A DNA stretch of 64,000 bases from Mediterraneibacter catenae (lineage in GTDB: Bacteria > Bacillota > Clostridia > Lachnospirales > Lachnospiraceae), in NCBI RefSeq assembly GCF_008691045.1, contig NZ_VMSO01000005.1:62001-126000 (forward strand), given 5' to 3'. The position numbers were made by a program, and so were the translations under genes. Below, in pieces: positions 36,094 through 45,214 of this stretch (position 1 is its first letter; each line of letters opens with the position of its first letter). The notes under the pieces are model-generated. The model searched no databases and had not been told where the DNA came from. It was given only the letters and a program-made list of their open reading frames with translations.

Positions 36094-36606
36094 CTAATTA
36101 TTTAAATACGCTTCATATCCGATCTCGTGCAGCTTGTCTGCCTTCGCCTGAACGCCTGCTTTCATCTCTTCAGAATAATCTTTTAATTTCTCAAGGATCG
36201 CCGGATCCGACACAGCAAGGATCTTAGCCGCAAGGATCGCCGCATTCATGCCTCCGTCAATTGCAACTGTCGCTACCGGGATTCCCGGCGGCATCTGTAC
36301 GATCGAATAAAGTGCATCCATGCCGTCCAGATTCTTACCGGACATCGGTACGCCGATCACCGGCATCGGGAAGAGTGCTGCGCACATTCCCGGAAGATGT
36401 GCTGCCATACCTGCTCCCGCAATGATCACCTTCACACCTCTGTCCTCTGCCCCTTTTGCCCAGTCAAAAAATTTATCCGGCATCCTGTGTGCGGAAATGA
36501 TCGTCATCTCATAGTCAATTCCCAGTTTTTCAAGCATTGATGCAGCCTTGCTCATCACCTTCAGGTCTGAATCGCTGCCCATTACGATTGCTACTTTTGG
36601 CATCAT
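36094..36606 (-). CDS. purE: N5-carboxyaminoimidazole ribonucleotide mutase
   Basis: Moves the carboxyl group of N5-CAIR to give CAIR in purine synthesis. It has 170 residues. MGSDSDLKVM binds the substrate phosphate, SAHRMPDKF holds the catalytic His, and GAGMAAHLPGM with GVPMSG completes the class I PurE site. Two ATGs in tandem follow AGGAGGAGTT and either could be used. It is the first of the four pur genes here. No purine riboswitch consensus is seen upstream; a MITE-like element fills that gap. Confidence 0.95.
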   Translation of the reverse strand: MMPKVAIVMGSDSDLKVMSKAASMLEKLGIDYEMTIISAHRMPDKFFDWAKGAEDRGVKVIIAGAGMAAHLPGMCAALFPMPVIGVPMSGKNLDGMDALYSIVQMPPGIPVATVAIDGGMNAAILAAKILAVSDPAILEKLKDYSEEMKAGVQAKADKLHEIGYEAYLNN

Positions 36607-36632
36607 AACTCCTCCTTATAAATGAACTTTTC

Positions 36633-36794
36633 TAACAGTTCAGCCATCTGATATCAGGCGACGGATTTATGCTTGCATAAAGATCCGGCGCCTGATAATC
36701 AGATGAGCTGAGCGCCCGTCAATGAGCAAAACAGCGGCGGCAGCCGCAATAAGCACGAAGTGCGGTTTTGCGAATGGCGCGGGCTGAACTGTTA
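36633..36794. repeat. MITE-like element with 13-base perfect terminal inverted repeats
   Basis: A 162-base element bounded by TAACAGTTCAGCC (36633-36645) and GGCTGAACTGTTA (36782-36794). Inside is a strong stem-loop at about 36646-36706, in which ATCTGAT pairs with ATCAGAT, TCAGGCG with GCGCCTGA, and CGGAT with ATCCG. GC-rich inverted repeats around GCGGCGGCAGCCGC follow. It encodes no protein. Its right end reaches into the M29 aminopeptidase gene and supplies that gene's TAA stop codon. Partial relatives are at 14103, 18281, 46928 and possibly 59082. Confidence 0.8.
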
Positions 36795-38915
36795 CAATCT
36801 TTCAAGTTTCTCCAACGGTTCGTTTAATACTTCCGTTCCCGGCAGAACAAATCTTCCGTCTTTTAATAGTATAATGTGTTTCCCTTCTTTTGTCACTACA
36901 CATATTTCTTCTAACTCTTCATAAGGTATGGTTATATCTGTGTGACAGTTAAAGTATGCTTTCGATACATCCTCTTTTCTGTTAATGGAGACAGAATTAT
37001 CTTTCGCAATGATTTCTTTCCCGTTGGGATTGTATACCCGGATATCCTCACTCCATGAATAGCATGTGTCCCCAACAGCAAAATGCGGGCCGGTCTTCTC
37101 CGCAATAAGAATCGGCATCTTATCCTCAATACCGTATTTCTTCCCGACCACATAAGCTGTCGTGTTCGTGCCGATCGCAAACTCTCCGAGAGGCAGCGAC
37201 TCATGCCCCTTCAACACATTGTCCGCTATATATCTGCCGCCTTCTTCCGGATCATCAAAATTTCCGCAGCGGTAATCCGTGATCATTCCGTCTTTAAATG
37301 TCAGTTCCAGATCCGTATACTGCAGTCCCTCCAGATATACCCGGCTTACATGAAGTACCCCGGATGTTCCTTCAAGTACAGGCGAAGTAAACACTTCTCC
37401 TACCGGAATATTGACATCCGCAACACAGTTTTCGAAAATCGTCTCTTTCTGCGGATCTTCGAGCTGATGCAGCGTCACTCTGATATCAGTCCGGTTCTCT
37501 CCCTTGCCCTTCACACAGACATATTGTCCCTGGTCAAGGGCATCGATGATTGTCTGCTGTACCTTTTCATAAAGCTTTGCATCCAGTGTGTTGATGCGTA
37601 TCACTTCATTAAATATCTCCGGATAGTTTTCCCCTATCTCAGGCACCGGATACGCTACGATCGTAAAGCTGCGCTCCTCCCCTCTGATATACTCATTTGT
37701 AATCTGACCGGAGCGGCTGTCATAGCTGACCGCCATTTTTTTCTGTTCGTCATTATAGGCAGATGCTTCCGAAACCGCTTTCGGTGAGAACGGCTTCTCC
37801 CCGAATGTCTCCATGACCGCCGGACCCGCAAACTGTGCCGCCTGCTCCCGGTGCTGTTCATAGACAGTTTTCAGCACTTCCAGCCGCCGCTCGATATAAC
37901 GTTTGTCCATGATAAGAGCCTGATCCTGCCGGTGATCATACTCATACTGCCAGTTTGCCACTGCGCCGTAATAGCCGATCTTATGATGTTCCCGCTTTGT
38001 GATAATGCCGGAAGCCGCACGGTAAATAACCGGCTCCAGCCCCATTTTCCTGAAATTTTCTATAGCAATGCGGATGACCTTCTCAAATCCGAGACTGTAT
38101 CGGATGTTTACCACCGATTTCTTTGACAGGTCCTTGCCTGTATTGATAAATCCGATGCGGTAACCTTCCGTGTACACATCTGCCATCTTCCTCAGCGTCT
38201 CCTCCGGGAGTGTGCGCAGATGCCGTGCTGTTCCCAGCTCATTCGCCGTAATAAATTCGCCAAAACTATATAAGTATCTGTCATTATCAAGGTCCGCACT
38301 TTCAATAATATCAGCTGCAAACGGCGAGTACGTCGGATCAATCTGCTCCATAATACGATCCGTCAGAAACACATCGCAGTAGTCACTTGCATACCAGTAA
38401 AGAATATCCCGTACCGTCCTGACATCAGAGCTCGTATCTTCCTGTATTCCCTGCGTTTTTTCCTGCTCAGTATTCTCAAATGAATTGTATACTTCGATGA
38501 ATAACTCATATAAGATTGTAAGATAGTCCATCCTGTTTTCGAATGAATACGGGATGCCCGAGCGCATTTCTGCATAGAGCATACTTAACAGCCTTCCCAT
38601 TTCAAGGCCATATTTATCCGCTGCATAGGTCGGGTTTGCATAGCTTCTTCCGTAGTGTTCTTCCAGAACATCACTGTACAGGATCTCATTGAGACTCTTC
38701 ATCTCCTCAATGCTGTATCTCTCCCATTCTCCGTTTTCCACTTTACGTCTTACATTTTCAAGTTCCAATAAAAAAATCGCCACATCCTGGAAATATGGCA
38801 GATACTGCTCCGGCACCGTCTCCTCAGAAACGATTCCGCGCAGCCTTCCGACCGCCAGGGCATGGCGCTCTTCATACTGTGCATTTCTCTCCTTTTGTAT
38901 TTCTCTTATATTCAT
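36792..38915 (-). CDS. M29-like aminopeptidase with long N-terminal extension
   Basis: A 707-residue protein. The C-terminal half resembles M29 metallo-aminopeptidases: TSGVLHVSRVYLEG near residue 515, LGEFAIGTNTTAY near residue 583 with a metal-ligand Glu, and LIAEKTGPHFAVGD near residue 613 with Glu and His. The first 340 residues are helical and charged and not a usual part of M29 enzymes (normally about 400 residues). Cytosolic peptide breakdown is likely. The stop codon lies inside the terminal repeat of a MITE-like element, so the original C-terminus may have been altered. Confidence 0.75.
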   Translation of the reverse strand: MNIREIQKERNAQYEERHALAVGRLRGIVSEETVPEQYLPYFQDVAIFLLELENVRRKVENGEWERYSIEEMKSLNEILYSDVLEEHYGRSYANPTYAADKYGLEMGRLLSMLYAEMRSGIPYSFENRMDYLTILYELFIEVYNSFENTEQEKTQGIQEDTSSDVRTVRDILYWYASDYCDVFLTDRIMEQIDPTYSPFAADIIESADLDNDRYLYSFGEFITANELGTARHLRTLPEETLRKMADVYTEGYRIGFINTGKDLSKKSVVNIRYSLGFEKVIRIAIENFRKMGLEPVIYRAASGIITKREHHKIGYYGAVANWQYEYDHRQDQALIMDKRYIERRLEVLKTVYEQHREQAAQFAGPAVMETFGEKPFSPKAVSEASAYNDEQKKMAVSYDSRSGQITNEYIRGEERSFTIVAYPVPEIGENYPEIFNEVIRINTLDAKLYEKVQQTIIDALDQGQYVCVKGKGENRTDIRVTLHQLEDPQKETIFENCVADVNIPVGEVFTSPVLEGTSGVLHVSRVYLEGLQYTDLELTFKDGMITDYRCGNFDDPEEGGRYIADNVLKGHESLPLGEFAIGTNTTAYVVGKKYGIEDKMPILIAEKTGPHFAVGDTCYSWSEDIRVYNPNGKEIIAKDNSVSINRKEDVSKAYFNCHTDITIPYEELEEICVVTKEGKHIILLKDGRFVLPGTEVLNEPLEKLERL

Positions 38916-38935
38916 CTGAAAAGACCTCCTTTAAA

Positions 38936-39307
38936 TCAGCTTAAGCCGCCTATGAATATTGCGAGAAAAAAGATCACCGATACGAAACTGACCGGAAGCC
39001 CGACCTTACACGTCAGATAATTGCGCTCCCGCTCGTAAAAGCCGCCGATCGCAAGGCGGATCCCGTTAACAGCCAGGACCAGTGCCAGGATCGCAAGCCC
39101 GCCGACAATGCCATGAGCATTTCCTCTTGCCATAAAAGCATAGAAAATACAGCCGGCAAGGATAAGCAGCCCGCCGAAACCGTTTATACAGGAAAGCACA
39201 CCTTTTCGGGATTGTTTTAAATTCGCCTGTCCGTATTTTCTCGTTCCCCTCTTTTTCCTCTCCTTCTCTCTCTGGCGCTCCTCAGCGCTTTTTCCGACTC
39301 CGAACAT
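38936..39307 (-). CDS. Small membrane protein, DUF6142-like
   Basis: A 123-residue protein with a basic, charged N-terminus (KSAEERQREKERKKRGTRKY, about 6-25) and three hydrophobic segments (about 45-62, 67-86, 103-121). It overlaps the upstream VanZ gene by 26 bases and is followed by the M29 gene, so the three may be cotranscribed. The DUF6142 assignment is from memory of similar clostridial proteins. No function is known. Confidence 0.7.
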   Translation of the reverse strand: MFGVGKSAEERQREKERKKRGTRKYGQANLKQSRKGVLSCINGFGGLLILAGCIFYAFMARGNAHGIVGGLAILALVLAVNGIRLAIGGFYERERNYLTCKVGLPVSFVSVIFFLAIFIGGLS

Positions 39308-39758
39308 GATATTTTCTCCTTATGCCATTACATATCACAAATAAAATATATCCCAGCACACCGCCGATAGTGTTAAGCAGGATATCATCTACATCAAAAC
39401 TCCCCACTCTCGTAAAGAGCTGGACAATCTCCACTGCCAGGCTCAGACCCATACTGCAGAAAAGGGTCTTAAAAAAGCCTCTCGACCTGCTCGCCATGGA
39501 GATAAAGAATCCATACGGGACAAAAATGAGTATATTTCCGGCCAGATTTGCCAATACAGTAAATGTACCCAGCTGCTCCCTGTATGTGATAAAACGCCTG
39601 ATCTCTTTGAAGAGTTCCAGATTATACCGGTAATCTTCCGCGATTTCCGTCCTTCCGTACCATTCTGCGACGAACAGAAAGTAGATCAGAAAACCAACAT
39701 ATAACAAAAACAGGACCTTGCCAAACGCCCTGATAATCTTCGCTTTTTTTATACCCAA
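39282..39758 (-). CDS. VanZ-family membrane protein
   Basis: A 158-residue membrane protein with four predicted helices. The VanZ family pattern is visible: NLAGNILIFVPYGFFI near residue 70, SMGLSLAVEIVQLFTRVGSFDVDDILLNTIGGVLGY split over residues 102-140. VanZ from Enterococcus lowers teicoplanin binding by an unknown route, but most family members have no known role. The start codon is the only well placed one; the basic MGIKKAKIIRAF leads directly into the first helix. Confidence 0.88.
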   Translation of the reverse strand: MGIKKAKIIRAFGKVLFLLYVGFLIYFLFVAEWYGRTEIAEDYRYNLELFKEIRRFITYREQLGTFTVLANLAGNILIFVPYGFFISMASRSRGFFKTLFCSMGLSLAVEIVQLFTRVGSFDVDDILLNTIGGVLGYILFVICNGIRRKYHVRSRKKR

Positions 39759-39781
39759 GACAATTCCCCTGACACTTTGAA

Positions 39782-39812
39782 AAGGGGACCGGCTCTTTTT
39801 GCCGCCCCCTTA
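39782..39812 (-). terminator. Terminator after the 49-residue membrane peptide gene
   Basis: On the minus strand GGGGGCGGC pairs with GCCGGTCCCC around an A-rich loop and is followed by TTTT. It would end transcription from the pyrE direction. Confidence 0.7.
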
Positions 39813-39874
39813 TGCTGCTATCTGAATATGATGGGTTACCGTGCAGTGTTCACCGAACGGCACTGACCATACCA

Positions 39875-40024
39875 TTAAAACGTAATTTCTTTTTTATGTT
39901 TCAGCAGGCAGGCGCCGCTCACGATGGAAAGAATACCTGCTGTAACTCCAACTGTAAGGATAACGATCCCGATCACGATACTTCCGACACCGCTGCTCTT
40001 CATTGTCGTATATGCTTTTTCCAT
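39875..40024 (-). CDS. 49-residue single- or double-helix membrane peptide
   Basis: A short gene with a very good ribosome site, AAGGAGG eight bases before the ATG. The product starts MEKAYTTMKSSGVG and has one long hydrophobic stretch rich in Ile, Val and Gly (about 14-42). It ends in a basic tail KHKKEITF. It lies 13 bases after pyrE and is followed by a terminator, so it is probably cotranscribed with pyrE. I do not recognise the family. Its ribosome site, hydrophobicity and terminator make it a credible real gene. Confidence 0.7.
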   Translation of the reverse strand: MEKAYTTMKSSGVGSIVIGIVILTVGVTAGILSIVSGACLLKHKKEITF

Positions 40025-40037
40025 ATTACGCGCCTCC

Positions 40038-40718
40038 TTATTTTACACCATATGTTTCATAGTATGTATCAATTGCCGCCTTTAATGTATCATCAATGAC
40101 AACTTTTCCGTTATATTCTTTATTGTACAGGCACTCTACCACTTCCTCCATGGTCACGATCGCTGCCGTGTCAAATCCATAAAGATCTTTGATCTCGTCG
40201 AGCGCGCATTTTTCACCGCCTTTGCCTACTTCCATACGGTTCAGGGAGACGATAAGTCCGACGATGGTCACATCAGCCGCTCCTCTTACCTTCGGCACGG
40301 TCTCTTCCATAGATTTTCCGGATGTAGTCACATCCTCGATCATGATCACACGGTCTCCGTCTTTTAACTTGCTGCCCAGGAAGCTTCCCTTGTCTGCACC
40401 ATGGTCTTTTTCTTCTTTGCGGTCAGAACAATAGCGTACTTCCTTGCCATACAGTTCGCTGTAAGCGATAGCTGTCACGACACTGAGCGGAATACCTTTG
40501 TAAGCCGGCCCGAACAGTACGTCAAAGTCATCGCCATACTTATCGTGGATAGCTTTTGCATAATACTCGCCGAGTTTCTTTAACTGGGAGCCCGTCACAT
40601 ATGCCCCTGCGTTCATAAAAAACGGAGATTTTCTTCCGCTTTTTAATGTAAATTCTCCGAATTTGAGCACATCACTGTCCACCATAAACTGTATAAATTC
40701 CTGCTTATACTGTTCCAT
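40038..40718 (-). CDS. pyrE: Orotate phosphoribosyltransferase
   Basis: Pyrimidine synthesis step 5: attaches orotate to PRPP. It has 226 residues from the chosen start. FGEFTLKSGRKSPFF near the N-terminus is typical. LFGPAYKGIPL follows, and the PRPP-binding motif VIMIEDVTTSGKS lies near residue 124. The start is at MEQYKQEF with AGGAGG 7 bases upstream; an ATG seven codons earlier lies before the ribosome site. A good sigma-A promoter lies about 80-100 bases upstream. It is separated from pyrF-pyrK-pyrD by the large nucleotidase gene. Confidence 0.95.
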   Translation of the reverse strand: MEQYKQEFIQFMVDSDVLKFGEFTLKSGRKSPFFMNAGAYVTGSQLKKLGEYYAKAIHDKYGDDFDVLFGPAYKGIPLSVVTAIAYSELYGKEVRYCSDRKEEKDHGADKGSFLGSKLKDGDRVIMIEDVTTSGKSMEETVPKVRGAADVTIVGLIVSLNRMEVGKGGEKCALDEIKDLYGFDTAAIVTMEEVVECLYNKEYNGKVVIDDTLKAAIDTYYETYGVK

Positions 40719-40793
40719 ATAATAACCTCCTGTATGCATAAGATGCCTCTGTTTTCGTTATGTACAGGGCATAATGATCTCTGATTCTTTACA

Positions 40794-40822
40794 ATTTTAA
40801 CACAAGTCAATAGTATTTTCAA
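40794..40822 (-). promoter_or_regulatory. Sigma-A promoter of pyrE
   Basis: On the minus strand TTGAAA (40817-40822) and TAAAAT (40794-40799) are separated by 17 bases. The expected start near 40787 gives a leader of about 70 bases before the pyrE ATG. No PyrR-type hairpin is evident. Confidence 0.65.
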
Positions 40823-40830
40823 TTAAGAAA

Positions 40831-40854
40831 GGCACCTCATAAGAATGAAGTGCC
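40831..40854 (-). terminator. Terminator after the surface nucleotidase gene
   Basis: GGCACTTCAT and ATGAGGTGCC form a 10-base stem with a 4-base loop, followed on the minus strand by TTTCTT. It lies just after the stop codon at 40867. Confidence 0.75.
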
Positions 40855-40866
40855 CCTCGCCGGTTA

Positions 40867-43800
40867 CTAATAGTTCTTTCTTCTTCTGATCATATAGATG
40901 CCTGATCCGCCTGCTGCGATCAATGCCGCCGCCATGACGATGGCTATCGGCCAGATCCGGCTGTCATCTCCGGTCTGGACCGGTTTCACGCTGCCATCTG
41001 ATCCGTTACTGTTTTTGTCATCAGTATTACCATTTTCACTTCCGCCTGCCGGCTCATCGCCCGGGTCTCCTGAAGGATTCTCCGGATCTTCCGTCCCAGC
41101 CTGTGCTTCAGTCAGGATTGTAATCCTGCCATCACCGAGCGGATTGCCATACTGTTCTGCAGTTACCTTGCCGTCCAGTTCTTCAGTAAAATAGTTGATC
41201 AGCATCTCGGAATCGACCGGAAGTCCTTCCTGCTCTACTACCTCTGCTCCCTGGAACATCGAGAAGCCATCTCCCTGCTCCTGCAGCGTATAGCAGCTTC
41301 CCGCCACTGTGTAAGTCTTATTCGGATCCAGCGCCTCGCCGCCGATCATTACGTTCTGCACGCGTCTGTCTTTCGTCTCATCGATGCCCTGGAATATTTC
41401 CATGCTGTCTGTAATAACAGGACTTTCCAGATAATTATGGATCTCATACGTCAGGCCGGATACCTGAAGGAATCCGCCGCTCTCCTCGGGATTCATTCTC
41501 GCTCCGTGCTCAAGAGCGTCAAGGATCTGCTGTCCGGTGGCACGGATCACGCACATCTCATTATTCCACGGGTTCACATCCATCAGATCTTTTCTCGTCA
41601 CATCTCCTGCCGCTATAGAATCGCGGATTCCACCACCGTTTACCAGAGCAATATCTGCCCCTGTCATTGTACGGTAGGCGTCAGCAACGAAATCTCCCAT
41701 GTTAGTCTCTCCATTGCGGATTCTTCTCACGCCGTCCGCATCATTGATCGTAAGCTCCACTTCAGATGTTCCCAGTTTCTCATTGAGATATGCAAGCTCC
41801 TCGTTATATTCGTCCACTTTGTCCTGCACTTCTCTGTATGCAGATGCAGCTGCATCTGAACTCTGCACATCCACACTGGACGGGGCCACTAACTCTGTCG
41901 TGTATGTACCATCCTCATTCAATGTCATCACACCAAAATTTGCAAATTTAGTTCCTGTAGATGTCAGCGGAATCATCTCGCCATCCGCGTTTTCATATTC
42001 ATTTTCTGCTATTGTCTCATGGGAATGTGCATCAATAAACGCATCAATTCCTGTCGTGTTGGCAATCACATCTGTGGACTTCCATCCCTCTGTGGTTCCC
42101 TCGATTCCCAGATGGCCTACCGCGATCACCCGGTCAGCGCCTTCTGCCCGAGCATTGTCGACTGCATCCTGTATAGTATCGTAGAACGTATCTTCTGAAA
42201 AACTGTAGATAAAATTCCCATTCTCATCCTGGAAATAGGTCGGGGTTGACTTTGTATAAGTCTCCGGTGTGCTGATACCGACAAAAGCTACGTCCTCACC
42301 GTTCATCTCTACAATATCGTATGGAGCAAGCACGGTCTCATCTGTCCGAAGATCCACAAAATTGCTGCTCAGATATTTATACTGTGCCTCCGGCGCATCC
42401 CCTGTGGCGATCTCCAGAAATCTCTCAAGCCCATAATCAAACTCGTGATTCCCCGGCACTCCGTAATCATACCCCACTGTATTCATCATGTCCACTATAG
42501 CCGCGCCTTCCGAGGTGGAACCAATAGCTTCTCCCTGGATCGCATCTCCCACGTCAACAGTGATCACATCATATCCATCTTCGATCAGCTGCGCACGATA
42601 TGCTGCCAGATAAGAATATCCGTCTGTAGCGCAATGCACGTCATTCGTGTAGAGCACGACTGCACCCTCAGATTTCGGATCTTCCGGTGCCGGCACCGCA
42701 CTTCCGCTTAAGGTATAAGCAGCTAATGTACCGGACACCTCGCACGCTGCCAGAAGGACTGGACCGCCTGACGGAGAGTCCGCGGCCGGAATAAATGCAA
42801 GGCCTTCCGGTGCCACGTCTCCTGCGATCTCACTCGAGAAATCTCTCGTATTGATGTAATTTACATAGGACGCCCCGGACGGGTTCGTCACGTCGTATAC
42901 CATTACGCCGCCAATTCGCTCAAGCCCTACAAAAGCGTACCATCTGTCTCCGATCTGTTTCACCGTAACTGTCTCCGGCTCCGGTCCTTTCTTCGCGCTG
43001 CGGCTGTCGATATCTATGTCATCGTTAGAGCTGTTGAACCACCAGCTCAGATAATCTGCTGTCAGCTTCTCAAAATCATTGCCACTGTCATAGACCAGTT
43101 CCATCGTATCCGCATTAAATATGCTGAAAGACCGGCTGCCAAAGAGATAGTTCGTTCCCTCGGTAAGACCTGCTGTCACCTCAGGATCCAGGACTCTTAC
43201 ATCCTCAGCTTCATTTCCGTCAGTATCCGTTAGAGACACCTCCGCCTCGTTGATGAAATCGCCCCACTCTCTCGCATCACCCTCGTTTGCTGTTGCAAGG
43301 TAAGTCGTGCCGTTTACTTCAAATGTGCTGATCCCGTCCGGCATGCGCACACCCAGAGCATTTTCATAAGAAGCCACAGTATATCCCCCGTCTTCTACAA
43401 GGTCTGCGCTGTTTGCCTCATCCGAGAGATCCTGAAAACCGAGACTTTTTATCGATGTAAATTCTCCGGACGCAATATCAAGTGCTGCGATGGCATTGGC
43501 CTCCTGAAGAGAAACGTAAGCCTTTGAATTATCGCTGCTCAGCGCGATATACTCCGGCTCCAGATCCTGTGCAGCGCTCAGGATCTGTCCGTCCACTTTA
43601 TTGAACAGGATTCCCTGTCCCGCAAGTGCCGCTGAATCAAATCCCTCGAAGCCGATCACCTTCACTTCATCAGTCTCCGTATTTACAAGTGTTACGCTTC
43701 CTGCCGGGTCTGCTGTCCCTGCTCCGTAACCTTCCCGGGGTTCTCCCTCATCTGCGGTGAGGATCCATTTTCCATCACTGCTGACTGTAACCATATCAGG

Positions 43801-45021
43801 CTGTACGCCTGCCTCATAGCTTTTCAGCAGATTTCCGTCATAGTCCAGGACTGCAATGCGTCCTGCCGCCGCATAGTCTGCCGCCTGCAGGGCGATCACA
43901 ACATGGTCATTGACCGGATCCACCGCCACACTGGTCATATCGCCATATGTAAATCCACCGATCAGCTCCTGTACCTGAATGGACTCTTCTGTAGTCAGGC
44001 TTCCGTCAGCGTTTACTGTAACTACGTTCAGAACGCCCGCCTGCCCGTTTACTACATAAGCTTTATTGTTATCCGGATTGTAAGACACGATCTCTGCTAC
44101 ACCGCCGTCGGCATTCGCCGTACCGAGTGCTACGTCGCCTGTCCGGCTCATCTGAAGAGATGCTTCCCCGTTAAAACTGTCATTCCAGTATGTCTGTGAC
44201 GGAGTCTCAGTGCCGTCCTCGCCGCCTGTTCCAGGTTCCGTACTGCCCTCGCCGCCTGTTCCGGGATCGGTCGTACCGTCTCCGCTCTCTTCCGGACCAT
44301 GAGGCCCGATCTCCGCATCTACCGGATCTTCATAATCCACGTCAGATGCATCATCTGCGTTGTTGTCCGTATCTGCAAAATCATCTCTTCGCACTGCTTT
44401 CTTCTTAGACTGAAGATCCTCATATGCCCCTTCATATACCGGAGGGATCTGGGAATCTTCTGTATCATTTCCCTGCACGGCCAGAAGATCTATATATCCT
44501 TCCGGCCGGTTTTCCTCTGTTACCGTTCCTGTAAATGTGTCTGTCAGGTCTTCCGCACTTTCATCCAGAAGCACTACAGATACTCCTTTATTGTGAAGCT
44601 GGATATCCCACTCCTGATCTCCTGCCGGTACCGTATAGTCTGTTCCGCTTGTCGCTCCGCAGCGTACAAGATAATACCCGTTCGCCCTGATCACGCCTGT
44701 CAGTTCCAAATAGCTCCACTGCTCACTGTCGTCACCATCCTCACTGGATCGGTAAGCCAGTCTCCACCCTGACAGATCTACATCTTCAGCTGTCTGGTTA
44801 TATAATTCAATAAAGCTGTGACTTGCAGCTCCATCGTCCGATCCGCCGTAAACCTGATTGACGATCACATGGGGTACTGTCACATCATAGGCCCCCTCTG
44901 CTGTATACGGTGTGCCCGCCTCCGTTTCTGCTGCCGACACAGTCAGATCTGAAGGAAGAAGCGATACAGTGAGCGCAAATGCAGATGCGCCTGCAAGTAA
45001 CTTTTTCCAGTGTTTGTTCAT
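40867..45021 (-). CDS. Large cell-surface protein: lamin-tail, choice-of-anchor I and 5'-nucleotidase domains
   Basis: A 1384-residue surface enzyme. In order it has a signal peptide (about 8-31), a lamin-tail-like domain (about 48-185, VIVNQVYGGSDD), and an acidic Gly/Thr-rich linker with repeated GTGGE units. A choice-of-anchor I beta-propeller follows (about 280-780). The metallophosphatase has metal motifs YTNDVH, VDVGDAIQGE and GNHEFDYG (about 800-880) and a GHLGIEG segment. A 5'-nucleotidase C-terminal domain carries NGGGIRDSI. A wall-sorting-like PVQTGDD, a helix and a RRRKNY tail end the protein. It probably dephosphorylates external nucleotides so nucleosides can be taken up. It lies between pyrE and pyrD, which fits a salvage role. 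Confidence 0.85.
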   Translation of the reverse strand: MNKHWKKLLAGASAFALTVSLLPSDLTVSAAETEAGTPYTAEGAYDVTVPHVIVNQVYGGSDDGAASHSFIELYNQTAEDVDLSGWRLAYRSSEDGDDSEQWSYLELTGVIRANGYYLVRCGATSGTDYTVPAGDQEWDIQLHNKGVSVVLLDESAEDLTDTFTGTVTEENRPEGYIDLLAVQGNDTEDSQIPPVYEGAYEDLQSKKKAVRRDDFADTDNNADDASDVDYEDPVDAEIGPHGPEESGDGTTDPGTGGEGSTEPGTGGEDGTETPSQTYWNDSFNGEASLQMSRTGDVALGTANADGGVAEIVSYNPDNNKAYVVNGQAGVLNVVTVNADGSLTTEESIQVQELIGGFTYGDMTSVAVDPVNDHVVIALQAADYAAAGRIAVLDYDGNLLKSYEAGVQPDMVTVSSDGKWILTADEGEPREGYGAGTADPAGSVTLVNTETDEVKVIGFEGFDSAALAGQGILFNKVDGQILSAAQDLEPEYIALSSDNSKAYVSLQEANAIAALDIASGEFTSIKSLGFQDLSDEANSADLVEDGGYTVASYENALGVRMPDGISTFEVNGTTYLATANEGDAREWGDFINEAEVSLTDTDGNEAEDVRVLDPEVTAGLTEGTNYLFGSRSFSIFNADTMELVYDSGNDFEKLTADYLSWWFNSSNDDIDIDSRSAKKGPEPETVTVKQIGDRWYAFVGLERIGGVMVYDVTNPSGASYVNYINTRDFSSEIAGDVAPEGLAFIPAADSPSGGPVLLAACEVSGTLAAYTLSGSAVPAPEDPKSEGAVVLYTNDVHCATDGYSYLAAYRAQLIEDGYDVITVDVGDAIQGEAIGSTSEGAAIVDMMNTVGYDYGVPGNHEFDYGLERFLEIATGDAPEAQYKYLSSNFVDLRTDETVLAPYDIVEMNGEDVAFVGISTPETYTKSTPTYFQDENGNFIYSFSEDTFYDTIQDAVDNARAEGADRVIAVGHLGIEGTTEGWKSTDVIANTTGIDAFIDAHSHETIAENEYENADGEMIPLTSTGTKFANFGVMTLNEDGTYTTELVAPSSVDVQSSDAAASAYREVQDKVDEYNEELAYLNEKLGTSEVELTINDADGVRRIRNGETNMGDFVADAYRTMTGADIALVNGGGIRDSIAAGDVTRKDLMDVNPWNNEMCVIRATGQQILDALEHGARMNPEESGGFLQVSGLTYEIHNYLESPVITDSMEIFQGIDETKDRRVQNVMIGGEALDPNKTYTVAGSCYTLQEQGDGFSMFQGAEVVEQEGLPVDSEMLINYFTEELDGKVTAEQYGNPLGDGRITILTEAQAGTEDPENPSGDPGDEPAGGSENGNTDDKNSNGSDGSVKPVQTGDDSRIWPIAIVMAAALIAAGGSGIYMIRRRKNY

Positions 45022-45139
45022 TGTCTGTTCTCCTTTCTGTATGCCTACGTTACTACTTTATCAGAAAAGAGAAGCTCCTTCTTCAAGACTGCGTTCAATG
45101 TATGTATGATAAATGTTAAAATCTGTTTAAATCAGAAAA

Positions 45140-45172
45140 CAGGTGTAAGCCGACCTAACAGCTTTACACCTG
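45140..45172 (-). terminator. Terminator after pyrD
   Basis: CAGGTGTAA and TTACACCTG (45140-45172) form a stem followed on the minus strand by TTTTCTGATTT. It closes the pyrF-pyrK-pyrD operon. Confidence 0.7.
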
Positions 45173-45214
45173 CACTGTAATGCGGATCCAAAAGTATCCC
45201 GTCCGCATCTCTTA

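Noticed and set aside
36607-36632. A purine riboswitch in front of purE
   Set aside because: The gap before purE holds the MITE-like element. I saw no guanine or adenine aptamer consensus.
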